Source of the DNA: Chakrabartia godavariana
GTDB taxonomy: Bacteria > Pseudomonadota > Alphaproteobacteria > Sphingomonadales > Sphingomonadaceae
DNA: 64,000 nucleotides
Direction: 5' to 3'
NCBI GenBank assembly: GCA_005518185.1
Contig: RKSN01000001.1
Span: 496,501-560,500, forward strand
Part shown: positions 40,961 through 51,440 of the stretch, one piece after another
Layout: each line of letters starts with the position of its first letter
Numbering within the stretch: the first letter of the stretch is position 1
The notes under the pieces: generated by a model
Seen by the model: the letters and a program-made list of their open reading frames with translations, nothing else
Told to the model about the DNA's origin: nothing
Database searches by the model: none
Made by a program: the position numbers and the translations under genes

Positions 40961-41340
40961 GCGAACGGTTCTTCGATACCAATATCGTCATCGACATGCT
41001 GCACAATCGTCCAGCGGCATGGGCCGAGGTGCGCAATGTCACCCGCGCTTGGATTAGCCGCATGACGTGGATCGAAGTGATGTCAGGCGTCCCCGATGAT
41101 GCGGCCGGCGAAACGGAAGAATTCCTCCGACTTTTCGCAATGTGTGAGATTGATGAGGAAATTGGCCGGCGCGCTGCAGCGCTGCGACACCATCGCAAAT
41201 CCCTGAAATCGCCCGACGCGATCATCCTGGCTTCGGCACAGGTTTCCGGTCGTATTTTGGTGACAAGAAACACAAAGGACTTCCCCGCCGAAATGCCGGG
41301 GATCCGCGTTCCCTATAAAGCTCCGAAGGAAACAAAATAG
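40957..41340 (+). CDS. PIN-domain toxin (VapC-type ribonuclease)
   Basis: This 127-aa PIN nuclease has the acidic metal ligands Asp7 (FFDTNIVID), Glu40 (TWIEVMSG), Asp87 (KSPDAIIL) and Asp108 (TRNTKDFP). VapC toxins cleave tRNA or rRNA. It starts at GTG overlapping the antitoxin stop. The stop TAG is directly followed by the glmS ATG, so the glmS ribosome binding site (AAGGAAA) lies inside this gene. Confidence 0.92.
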   Translation: MSERFFDTNIVIDMLHNRPAAWAEVRNVTRAWISRMTWIEVMSGVPDDAAGETEEFLRLFAMCEIDEEIGRRAAALRHHRKSLKSPDAIILASAQVSGRILVTRNTKDFPAEMPGIRVPYKAPKETK

Positions 41341-43164
41341 ATGTGCGGCATTATCGGCATTGTGGGCAAGGATGAAGTGGCTGATCGTCTGGTCGATGGC
41401 CTGCGCCGGATGGAATATCGCGGCTATGACTCGGCGGGCGTCTGCACGGTGCTGGACGGACAGCTGATCCGCAGGCGGGCCGAGGGCAAGCTCAACAATC
41501 TGGTCAAGGAGCTCGCCGGCAACCCCGCGCCCGGCAAGGTCGGGATCGCGCACACCCGCTGGGCCACGCACGGCGCGCCGACGACCAGTAATGCCCATCC
41601 CCATGCCACGGGCGAAATCGCGCTCGTCCACAACGGGATCATCGAAAACTTCAAGACGCTGCGCGACGGGCTGATCGCGCGTGGCCGCACCTTTGAAAGC
41701 GAAACCGATACCGAGGTCGTGGCACACCTCGTCTCCGAAGAGGTGGAGGGCGGCAAGTCTCCGGTCGACGCCGTCAAGGCCGTTCTGCCGAAGCTGCGCG
41801 GGGCGTTCGCGCTTGCCATCGCGTTCCGCCAGAACCCCGACATACTGATCGGCGCGCGCCTCGGTTCGCCGCTGGTCGTCGGCTATGGCGACGGGGAGAC
41901 CTATCTCGGGTCGGACGCGCTGGCGCTTGCGCCGCTGGCGCAGAAGATCGCCTATCTGGACGAAGGCGATTGGGTGATCGTGACGCGCGACGGCGCCGAG
42001 ATTTTCGACAAGGACAACAAGCCTGTCACCCGCGAAATCACGACGTCGGGCGTAACGGCGGCGGCGGTCGAGAAGGGGCCGTATCGCCACTTCATGCAGA
42101 AGGAGATCTTCGAACAGCCGACCGTCGTTGCGCAGACGCTGCAAAGCTATATCCGTCCCGTGGAGCAGCAGGTCGCGCTGCCGCAGATGGACTTTGACCT
42201 GTCGACCATCAAGCGCATCACCATCGTGGCGTGCGGCACCAGCTATTATGCCGGGATGGTCGCCAAATACTGGTTTGAACAGTTTGCGCGCGTGCCGGTC
42301 GACTTGGATTTCGCATCCGAGTTTCGCTACCGCGATCCGGTCCTGGAAGCGGGCGGCCTTGCGCTCTTCATCTCGCAATCGGGCGAGACGGCGGACACGC
42401 TCGCAGCGCTGCGCCACAGCAAAGCACAGGGGCAGAAGATTGCCGTCGTCGTCAACGTGCCGACCAGCTCCATGGCGCGTGAGGCGGATCTCCTTCTCCC
42501 GACCCATGCCGGGCCGGAGATCGGGGTGGCCTCGACAAAGGCGTTCACCTGCCAGCTGGCGGTGCTCGCCGCACTCGCCGCGCATCTGGCGGTCGTAAAG
42601 GGCCGGATGAGTCGTGCGGAGGAGCAGGACATCGTCCGTCACCTGACCGAGGTGCCCGCCGCGCTTAACGCCGCACTCCGCCATGATGCCGAGATTGCCG
42701 AAATGGCGCCCCTGATCGCCCCGGCGCGCGACGTGCTCTATCTGGGGCGTGGCCCGGACTATCCGCTCGCGCTGGAAGGCGCGCTGAAGCTCAAGGAAAT
42801 CAGCTACATCCACGCCGAAGGCTATGCGAGCGGTGAAATGAAGCACGGCCCGATCGCGCTCATCGATGAGGCGGTGCCCGTCATCGTTCTCGCGCCCTCC
42901 GGTCCGCTCTTTGAAAAGACCGTCAGCAACATGCAGGAAGTCCGCGCGCGCGGGGGCAAGATCATCCTCGTGTCGGACGCCGAAGGTCTGGCCGAGGCAG
43001 GCGAGGGGTGCCTGGCCACCATCGAGATGCCCAAGGTCCACCCGCTGATCGCGCCGCTCGTCTATGCGGTGCCGGTGCAACTGATCGCCTATCATGTGGC
43101 GGTGGCCAAGGGCACGGACGTCGACCAGCCGCGTAACCTTGCGAAGTCGGTCACGGTGGAGTGA
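41341..43164 (+). CDS. glmS: Glutamine-fructose-6-phosphate aminotransferase (isomerising)
   Basis: This 607-aa enzyme makes glucosamine-6-phosphate, the entry to amino-sugar synthesis. The N-terminal nucleophile is Cys2 in MCGIIGIVG, followed by YRGYDSAGV and HTRWATHG of the glutaminase domain. Two SIS domains follow, with CGTSYYAG and SQSGETADTL, and the C-terminal DQPRNLAKSVTVE is conserved. No glmS ribozyme is expected, as the gene abuts vapC with no leader. Its expression may depend on the toxin-antitoxin promoter or on readthrough from glmU. Confidence 0.98.
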   Translation: MCGIIGIVGKDEVADRLVDGLRRMEYRGYDSAGVCTVLDGQLIRRRAEGKLNNLVKELAGNPAPGKVGIAHTRWATHGAPTTSNAHPHATGEIALVHNGIIENFKTLRDGLIARGRTFESETDTEVVAHLVSEEVEGGKSPVDAVKAVLPKLRGAFALAIAFRQNPDILIGARLGSPLVVGYGDGETYLGSDALALAPLAQKIAYLDEGDWVIVTRDGAEIFDKDNKPVTREITTSGVTAAAVEKGPYRHFMQKEIFEQPTVVAQTLQSYIRPVEQQVALPQMDFDLSTIKRITIVACGTSYYAGMVAKYWFEQFARVPVDLDFASEFRYRDPVLEAGGLALFISQSGETADTLAALRHSKAQGQKIAVVVNVPTSSMAREADLLLPTHAGPEIGVASTKAFTCQLAVLAALAAHLAVVKGRMSRAEEQDIVRHLTEVPAALNAALRHDAEIAEMAPLIAPARDVLYLGRGPDYPLALEGALKLKEISYIHAEGYASGEMKHGPIALIDEAVPVIVLAPSGPLFEKTVSNMQEVRARGGKIILVSDAEGLAEAGEGCLATIEMPKVHPLIAPLVYAVPVQLIAYHVAVAKGTDVDQPRNLAKSVTVE

Positions 43165-43170
43165 CGCATC

Positions 43171-43199
43171 TTGATTTTTGATACCCTATACGGTATCAA
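43171..43199 (+). promoter_or_regulatory. Promoter/operator of the hicAB pair
   Basis: TTGATT (43171-43176) and TATCAA (43194-43199) are separated by 17 bases. The perfect palindrome TTGATACC-CTATAC-GGTATCAA (43178-43199) lies across the -10 element. The predicted transcription start falls at about 43206, the GTG start codon itself. Confidence 0.75.
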
Positions 43200-43205
43200 T
43201 TTTGA

Positions 43206-43442
43206 GTGACGAAAGCGGACAAGCTGCTCGAACGTATGCGTCGGAACCCAGCGGGGGATTGGACGATTGCGGACATTCAGGCGGTTTGTGATCGACTGGG
43301 CTGGTCGTGCCTTCCTCCGTCGGGCGGTGGGTCGCACTGGAAAATCGCCGTGCCGGACAGTGAGTTCATCCTGACCATCCCCGCGAAGCGCCCAATCAAG
43401 CCCGTCTACCTCCGCAAGTTGCTGGAACTGATCAAGGACTGA
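43206..43442 (+). CDS. hicA: HicA family toxin (mRNA interferase)
   Basis: This 78-aa protein has a dsRBD-like fold. Its catalytic histidine is His44 in SGGGSHWKI, the usual HicA GSH motif, followed by LTIPAKRPIKPVYLRKLL. HicA cleaves mRNA. It starts at GTG 43206 with no Shine-Dalgarno, possibly leaderless; ATG 43233 would cut the first helix. hicB follows after three bases. Confidence 0.9.
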   Translation: MTKADKLLERMRRNPAGDWTIADIQAVCDRLGWSCLPPSGGGSHWKIAVPDSEFILTIPAKRPIKPVYLRKLLELIKD

Positions 43443-43445
43443 CCC

Positions 43446-43787
43446 ATGGCAAAGAAGGCGAAGGATTACGCAATCATTGTCGAACCGCTGAGCGAGGCGG
43501 ATGGCGGCGGCTGGCTTGCCAGCGTGCCTGCTTTGCCGGGCTGTATGGGTGACGGATCCACACCCGAAGAGGCGTTGGCGGATTGCAAAGCGGCGATGGC
43601 GGAATGGATGGATGCTGCCAGCCAGCTCGGCCGTGACGTACCGGGCCCCGGCGCAACAGGCCAATGGCGGCAGCGGGTGCCCAAGAGCCTCCATGAAAAG
43701 CTCAAGATCGTCGCTGCGCGCGAGGGCGTTTCGCTCAATGCTTATGTGGCTAACGTTCTCGCCGAACAGGCCGGAAAGGCTGCCTGA
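43446..43787 (+). CDS. hicB: HicB family antitoxin
   Basis: This 113-aa protein has a degenerate RNase H-like domain (DYAIIVEPLSEADGGGWLASVPALPGCMGDG, then EEALADCKAAMAEWM). A C-terminal ribbon-helix-helix/HicB DNA-binding tail follows (RVPKSLHEKLKIVAAREGVSLNAYVANVLAE). It binds HicA and the operator. The next gene starts three bases after its stop. Confidence 0.92.
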   Translation: MAKKAKDYAIIVEPLSEADGGGWLASVPALPGCMGDGSTPEEALADCKAAMAEWMDAASQLGRDVPGPGATGQWRQRVPKSLHEKLKIVAAREGVSLNAYVANVLAEQAGKAA

Positions 43788-43789
43788 GC

Positions 43790-44164
43790 GTGGATGCCAC
43801 CGGCAGCTGCCATTGCGGCGCGGTGCGATTCCGCCTCTCGGTGCCCGCGCCTGAAGTGGAGCTGCTCGACTGCAATTGCTCGATCTGCGCGAAGACGGGG
43901 TTCCTGCACCTGATCGTGCCCCACACGGACTTTGATCTGGTGTCAGGTGCGGAAGCGCTCACCTCTTACCGCTTTGGCAGTGGTGCGGCGGAGCATCTCT
44001 TCTGCAAGAATTGTGGCATCAAAAGCTTCTACCAGCCGCGCTCACACCCCGAGGCGTGGAGCGTCAACTTCCGTTGCCTTGAGGAAGGGCACGGGCTGGT
44101 GGCCACGACGCGGGCGTTTGACGGCCGCAATTGGGAAGCGTCCCGCGCGGCGCTGGGGGACTGA
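43790..44164 (+). CDS. GFA (DUF636) family zinc protein
   Basis: This 124-aa protein of the glutathione-dependent formaldehyde-activating/Mss4-like fold has zinc cysteines in GSCHCGAVRF, CNCSICAK and FCKNCGI. Most family members have no proven activity. It starts at GTG three bases after hicB and could be co-transcribed with it, though it is unrelated to toxin-antitoxin function. Confidence 0.88.
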   Translation: MDATGSCHCGAVRFRLSVPAPEVELLDCNCSICAKTGFLHLIVPHTDFDLVSGAEALTSYRFGSGAAEHLFCKNCGIKSFYQPRSHPEAWSVNFRCLEEGHGLVATTRAFDGRNWEASRAALGD

Positions 44165-44167
44165 ACC

Positions 44168-44299
44168 TTGAGCGCCGAACGTATCATCCTCATCGTCGTG
44201 CTGCTCGTGGTGGGCGCGCATCTCATGCTGTTCGGCTGGCTCCGGCGACGGATCGCGCAGGCCAGGCGGGAGCAGGAAGAGCGGGGAGATTCCAATTAG
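44168..44299 (+). CDS. Small single-pass membrane protein, 43 aa
   Basis: A short frame starts at TTG 44168, three bases after the GFA stop, with GGGGGA upstream. It encodes MSAERIILIVVLLVVGAHLM..., one hydrophobic segment followed by a charged tail (RRRIAQARREQEERGDSN). The topology suggests a membrane-anchored helix. No family is recognised. It may be translationally coupled to the GFA gene. Confidence 0.5.
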   Translation: MSAERIILIVVLLVVGAHLMLFGWLRRRIAQARREQEERGDSN

Positions 44300-44301
44300 C
44301 T

Positions 44302-44357
44302 CCGTTCGTGCCGAGCGACGTCGAGGGACGTTTCTGGACTGCGCTCGACACGAACGG
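44302..44357. repeat. Palindromic repeat, family 3
   Basis: CCGTTCGTGCCGAGCG (44302-44317) is inverted as CGCTCGACACGAACGG (44342-44357), 15 of 16 matching, around a 24-base centre beginning ACGTCGAGG. It resembles the TTCGTGTCGAGC type of sphingomonad dispersed repeat. It lies between convergent genes and may end transcripts from both sides. Confidence 0.75.
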
Positions 44358-44376
44358 GGTTGGGGAAGTGCCCAGA

Positions 44377-45393
44377 CTACCCCATCGGGTACATGATTTC
44401 CCGGCTGACCTTGTAGATCGCTTTCATCAGATCATCGGGCAGGACCATGTCGGCCGCGGCGAGGATGGGGGCGACCTGATCTTCGGTCGTCACGCCGACG
44501 ATGGTCGAGGCGACATAGTCATGCTGCTTGGACCAGGCGGTCGCCATCGTGACGATGTCCATGCCCGCTTCCTTGGCGAGCGCGATATAGCGTTCGGTGG
44601 AGGCCAGCGCCTTGTCGTTGACGAAGCGCTTGGCCATGTCGGCCTGACGTCCGCCAAGGCTGAGATAGCGCGAGAAGCGGGCGCCCTCAGGCGTCGCCCC
44701 GCCCTGATATTTGCCTGAGAGCACGCCCCCGGCGAGCGGGGAGTAGGGGATGAGGCTCACGCCTTCCTCGCGGCAGACCTGCGCCAGCTCATCTTCGAAG
44801 CGGCGGTTGTTCATGCTGAAATTGTTCTGGATCGTCTGATAGCGCGCGGCGCCCAGACGCTCCGACGCCTGGATCGACTTCATCAGGCCCCAGCTGGTTT
44901 CATTCGAACAGCCGAGGATGCGGACCTTGCCTGCGCGGACGAGCTCGTCGAGCGTTTCCATCGTCTCTTCATAGGCCGTGCCATGGTCAGGCCAGTGCGT
45001 CTGATAGAGATCGATGTAATCGGTCTGGAGGCGGCGCAGGCTGTCTTCGACGGCCTTCATGATGTTGTGCCGGTCGAGCGCGGTCATCCCGGCGCGCTTG
45101 GGGGATTTGAACCAGGTGTGGCTCGGGCCCGAGACCTTTGTCGCCATGATGATGGCGTCGCGGTCCTTGGTCTTCATCCAGCGGCCGACGATTTCCTCGG
45201 TGCGGCCGACCCATTTGACATCCGGCGGCACCGGATAGCCTTCGGCGGTGTCGAAGAAGTTGATCCCGGCATCGAACGACATGTCGAGGATGCGGTGGGC
45301 GGTTGCCTCATCGGCCTGACTGCCAAAGGTCATCGTGCCCATGCAGATGTCGGATACGTAGATGGCGCTCTTGCCGAGGCGGCGGTGCTGCAT
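44377..45393 (-). CDS. Aldo/keto reductase
   Basis: This 338-aa NADP(H)-dependent TIM-barrel reductase has the Tas/YajO-like start QHRRLGKSAIYVSDICMGTMTFG. The catalytic tetrad appears in FFDTAEGYPVP (Asp, Tyr), MATKVSG (Lys) and DLYQTHWPD (His). It resembles sugar or aromatic aldehyde reductases; the substrate is unknown. It follows the HExxH and PCuAC genes on the same strand with a 20-base gap. Confidence 0.92.
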   Translation of the reverse strand: MQHRRLGKSAIYVSDICMGTMTFGSQADEATAHRILDMSFDAGINFFDTAEGYPVPPDVKWVGRTEEIVGRWMKTKDRDAIIMATKVSGPSHTWFKSPKRAGMTALDRHNIMKAVEDSLRRLQTDYIDLYQTHWPDHGTAYEETMETLDELVRAGKVRILGCSNETSWGLMKSIQASERLGAARYQTIQNNFSMNNRRFEDELAQVCREEGVSLIPYSPLAGGVLSGKYQGGATPEGARFSRYLSLGGRQADMAKRFVNDKALASTERYIALAKEAGMDIVTMATAWSKQHDYVASTIVGVTTEDQVAPILAAADMVLPDDLMKAIYKVSREIMYPMG

Positions 45394-45413
45394 GGGTGTC
45401 TCCTGTGTCTGTT

Positions 45414-45872
45414 TTAGAGTGGTTTGAACGGCAATAGGGAACGGTACTGATCAATCGGTGGCGCGCCCGCAAGCGGGAAACCGGATCTGAGCATGAAATA
45501 ATGGCGCACGATTTCGGCCTGTTGCTCGATGCCGTAGCGGCGGAGCGGCCAGCCGGGTTTCAGCGTATAGTCATAGCGGCAGAAGGGATGACGGCGCAGT
45601 AAGAGGTTGAGGCCCGACTGATGCTGCCAGACATGCGTCATCTCATGGATGAACAGGCCCTGTTCGGTCAGGTCGGCGGCGCAGAAATCGTCGCAATAAT
45701 GCTGGCCATCGGGGTGGAAATGGATGTGCCCGCGCGGCGCCATGACGATGCGGCGCGGCTGGAACCACCACCATTTCCCGCGCACAAGGCGGACAGCGTC
45801 ATAATCGAGCGCGGGGCCGAACACGCCTTCGGCCAGCCGCCGTTCGGCCGGGGTCAGCGCGCGGGCGCTCAA
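45414..45872 (-). CDS. HExxH-containing 'vgr-related' protein, unknown function
   Basis: This 152-aa protein centres on FIHEMTHVWQHQSGL, an HExxH zinc-protease-like motif as in DUF4157-type domains. Around it are GKWWWFQPRRIVMAPRGHIHFHP and a second His/Arg-rich part. The usual third zinc ligand is not obvious, so catalysis is unproven. It starts at TTG overlapping the PCuAC stop by four bases, so it is translationally coupled to a copper chaperone. Confidence 0.75.
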   Translation of the reverse strand: MSARALTPAERRLAEGVFGPALDYDAVRLVRGKWWWFQPRRIVMAPRGHIHFHPDGQHYCDDFCAADLTEQGLFIHEMTHVWQHQSGLNLLLRRHPFCRYDYTLKPGWPLRRYGIEQQAEIVRHYFMLRSGFPLAGAPPIDQYRSLLPFKPL

Positions 45873-46312
45873 TGGCTGTGCTCATCCCCGCCGGGGGCGA
45901 TCGCCTTGGCGGCGGCCGTCTCCTTCGATCCATCGGCAAATGTGAAGGTCAGGGGCACGGTATCCCCGGGCTTCAGGTCGGGCTTCATGTCGAACAGCAT
46001 CACATGCTTGCCTCCGCTCTGAAAGGAGACGGTGGCGCCCTTGGGGAGCGGCACGCCGCCCGTGATCGGAGCCATCATGGCCATGCCGTTTTCGGTCTTC
46101 ATGTCATGCATTTCGGCGGACCCGACGACGGGGCTGGTGATCGTCACCAGCGTCCGGTCGGTGCTGCCGCCATGGAGCGTGAAATAGGCGGCACCGGGAT
46201 TTCCCTTGACCGCAGGCAGTCGGACCGTCGCATCGGTCACGGTGGCCTTCGGCCCGGCATCGCAGCCTGCAACCATCAGAAGAGCGGCGAGAAACGGGGA
46301 AATTTTGCGCAT
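45869..46312 (-). CDS. Periplasmic copper chaperone PCu(A)C family lipoprotein
   Basis: This 147-aa protein has a lipoprotein signal (lipobox VAGC). The copper ligands are His and Met residues in MHDMKTENGMAMM and GKHVMLFDMK, the H(M)x10Mx21HxM pattern. A C-terminal DEHSH tail may also bind metal. PCuAC delivers Cu(I) to cytochrome oxidase assembly. CGGAG lies eight bases before the ATG. It is the first gene of a three-gene minus-strand run. Confidence 0.9.
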   Translation of the reverse strand: MRKISPFLAALLMVAGCDAGPKATVTDATVRLPAVKGNPGAAYFTLHGGSTDRTLVTITSPVVGSAEMHDMKTENGMAMMAPITGGVPLPKGATVSFQSGGKHVMLFDMKPDLKPGDTVPLTFTFADGSKETAAAKAIAPGGDEHSH

Positions 46313-46404
46313 TTCACATCTCCGGCGGCGCGTCGGGCGGGCCGCTTCCACGGGCCTTATGGACGGACAGTTCCGGCCCTTGTCAAGAAGCGCGCGCGCA
46401 GAAC

Positions 46405-46432
46405 CTTGTAGCGTCGAATTCGCTCCCTATAT
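46405..46432 (+). promoter_or_regulatory. Probable RpoH (sigma-32) promoter of dnaK
   Basis: CTTGTAG (46405-46411) and CCCTATAT (46425-46432) are separated by 13 bases. This matches the heat-shock consensus CTTGAAA-N11-15-CCCCATNT with the alphaproteobacterial tendency to CTTG and TAT. It would give a dnaK leader of about 70 bases. Confidence 0.7.
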
Positions 46433-46510
46433 CGCGTCTCGAAGCAATCGGCTGTTCTCGATCTGAGGGGAAAGAGACGGCCTCAATCCATACCGGGGTG
46501 AAGCAGAACT

Positions 46511-48406
<1,896 letters not shown>

Positions 48407-48425
48407 GGCCCACCAAACGAAGCTC

Positions 48426-48510
48426 GTGCTGAGCCTGTCGACGCACTGGCCTTCTCTTTGAAGGCGGATGCAAAGGGGAAAACACCCCTTCGACAGGCTC
48501 AGGGCGGGCG
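48426..48510. repeat. Dispersed palindromic repeat, family 1, copy d (between dnaK and dnaJ)
   Basis: GTGCTGAGCCTGTCGACG at the left and CCCCTTCGACAGGCTCAGGG at the right are inverted around a centre of about 45 bases. Located inside the dnaK-dnaJ transcript, it would form a stem-loop in the mRNA that could stabilise the dnaK part or reduce dnaJ output. Confidence 0.88.
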
Positions 48511-48531
48511 GGGACTTTGGCCGGGGGTGTC

Positions 48532-49647
48532 ATGTCCGACGACTATTACGAACTGCTTGAGGTTGAACGCACCGCAGACGATGGCACGATCAAGTCATCG
48601 TACCGCAAGCTCGCCATGCGGTTTCACCCGGACAAGAATCCGGGCTGCGCCGAATCCGAAGCCCGGTTCAAGGCGATCAATGAGGCCTATGACGTCCTGA
48701 AGGACCCGCAAAAGCGCGCGGCCTATGATCAATATGGCAAGGCCGCCTTCCAGAATGGCGGCGGCGGTGGGCCCCAAGATTTTGGCGGCTTTTCCGACAT
48801 TTTCGAAAACATCTTCGGCGAGTTCATGGGCGGCGGGCGCGGGCGCCAGCGCGGCCCGCAGCGTGGCGCCGATCTGCGCTACGATCTCGAGATCACGCTT
48901 GAGGAAGCCTATCACGGCAAGCAGACCGAGATTTCGATCGAAGTCTCGGCCCTGTGCGATCCCTGTGGCGGATCGGGCGCGAAGCCCGGCACCTCGGCGG
49001 CGGCGTGCGGCACGTGCGGCGGCCATGGTCAGGTGCGGACGCAGCAGGGCTTTTTCGTCGTGGAGCGGACCTGCCCGAAATGCCACGGGTCTGGCCGTGT
49101 CATTTCCGACCCGTGCACCAGCTGTCGCGGGGAAGGTCGTGTCGAAAAGCCGAAGACGCTGTCGGTCAACATACCGGCGGGCGTCGACGATGGCACCCGC
49201 ATCCGTCTTTCAGGCGAGGGCGAGGCCGGTGCGCGCGGTGCCCCCTCGGGCGATCTCTACATCTTCCTCCATCTGAAGCGCCATTCGGTCTTCCAGCGCG
49301 ACGGCTCCACGCTGTTCTGCAAGGCACCGATCAGCTTTACGACCGCCGCACTTGGCGGGTGCATCACCGTGCCCGGCCTCGACCGCGTCGGCCATGAGAT
49401 CCGCATTCCTGCCGGCATCCAGTCCGGCAAGCAGCTGCGCCAGCGCGGCGCCGGGATGCCGGTCCTCAATGGCCGTGGCATGGGCGATCTCGTCGTCCAG
49501 ATCGAAGTCGAAACGCCGACCAAGCTGACCGCCCGTCAGAAGGAATTGCTGGAGCAGTTCCGGGAAACCGAAACCGGCGACGAATGCCCGCAAAGCACCG
49601 GCTTTTTCTCAAAGCTCAAGGATATGTGGGACGATCTGACGGAGTAG
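48532..49647 (+). CDS. dnaJ: Chaperone protein DnaJ (Hsp40)
   Basis: This 371-aa type I Hsp40 has a J domain with the HPD motif ([10 protein letters not shown]), a Gly/Phe-rich linker ([17 protein letters not shown]), four zinc CxxCxGxG repeats ([32 protein letters not shown]) and C-terminal substrate-binding domains. It stimulates DnaK. The start at MSDDYYE is fixed by homology, with GGGGG five bases upstream; in-frame codons before it lie in the repeat. Confidence 0.98.
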   Translation: MSDDYYELLEVERTADDGTIKSSYRKLAMRFHPDKNPGCAESEARFKAINEAYDVLKDPQKRAAYDQYGKAAFQNGGGGGPQDFGGFSDIFENIFGEFMGGGRGRQRGPQRGADLRYDLEITLEEAYHGKQTEISIEVSALCDPCGGSGAKPGTSAAACGTCGGHGQVRTQQGFFVVERTCPKCHGSGRVISDPCTSCRGEGRVEKPKTLSVNIPAGVDDGTRIRLSGEGEAGARGAPSGDLYIFLHLKRHSVFQRDGSTLFCKAPISFTTAALGGCITVPGLDRVGHEIRIPAGIQSGKQLRQRGAGMPVLNGRGMGDLVVQIEVETPTKLTARQKELLEQFRETETGDECPQSTGFFSKLKDMWDDLTE

Positions 49648-49676
49648 GTCTGAAGGGCCGCCGCAAAGACGTTCCC

Positions 49677-49729
49677 GGTTCCCCCCTCCGTCAGCCCTGC
49701 GGGCTGCCACCTCCCCCGACGGGGGAGGA
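49677..49729. repeat. Dispersed palindromic repeat, family 2, copy b
   Basis: CCCCTCCGTCAGCCCTGCGG and CTGCCACCTCCCCCGACGGG repeat the element at 17940-17990 with only a few differences. It lies 30 bases after dnaJ and may terminate or stabilise its transcript. Confidence 0.88.
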
Positions 49730-49751
49730 CTTGCGGGAGAGCTTTTCATTC

Positions 49752-49795
49752 GCCCAAAAAGGAAAGGCCCGCCGGGGAGGGTTCCGGCGGGCCTT
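49752..49795 (-). terminator. Intrinsic terminator reading on the minus strand
   Basis: AAGGCCCGCCGG (49764-49775) and CCGGCGGGCCTT (49784-49795) form a perfect 12-bp stem with an 8-base loop. On the minus strand it is followed by TCCTTTTT, so it ends a minus-strand transcript coming from the small gene at 49825-49908. Confidence 0.88.
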
Positions 49796-49824
49796 CCTGT
49801 CTGTGGAAATGTAGCGAGCCCTTA

Positions 49825-49908
49825 TCAGGCGCCGGCGATGATACCGTACATGATGCCTTGGATCATCAAACCAATGGCAACGCTCGCTACGCGTGTTACG
49901 TAGGTCAT
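49825..49908 (-). CDS. Very small hydrophobic protein, 27 aa
   Basis: A 27-codon frame encodes MTYVTRVASVAIGLMIQG followed by IMYGIIAGA. It has one hydrophobic helix with a short basic N-terminus and no charged residue after Arg6. AGGGAAA lies seven bases before the ATG, the AT-rich region upstream carries a palindrome, and a perfect intrinsic terminator follows 29 bases after the stop. The compact unit looks like a real independent small gene or a dual-function small RNA. Resemblance to type I toxins is only in size and hydrophobicity. Confidence 0.6.
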   Translation of the reverse strand: MTYVTRVASVAIGLMIQGIMYGIIAGA

Positions 49909-50006
49909 TGCTGTTTTCCCTGTTGCAGACAGCGCGGAATATCGCCGTCGCGAGCGCTAATTGTGCGCTGCAACAAAGAATCTCAAACGCAAGGTGAACA
50001 ACTGTA

Positions 50007-50023
50007 ATTGCATTAAATGCAAT
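50007..50023. promoter_or_regulatory. Perfect palindrome ATTGCAT-TAA-ATGCAAT upstream of the 27-aa ORF
   Basis: Seven-base arms are exact around TAA, within an AT-rich stretch (49985-50045) between the small gene and the end of purB. It may be an operator for the small transcript, whose start would lie between here and 49920. A regulator cannot be named. Confidence 0.5.
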
Positions 50024-50047
50024 CATAAGTTGCGAATGTATTAATCG

Positions 50048-51364
<1,317 letters not shown>

Positions 51365-51440
51365 GGGCTGTCCTGTGGCTTGAAGTTTCGCCGTGCCGCT
51401 AGCAGGAAGGGACGGGGGCGGCAATCGGAAGGGACATGGC

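Noticed and set aside
41083-43095. A 670-codon open frame antisense to glmS and vapC
   Set aside because: High-GC codon bias leaves the complementary frame open; the composition is Arg/His/Asp-rich with no domain, while the sense gene is certain.
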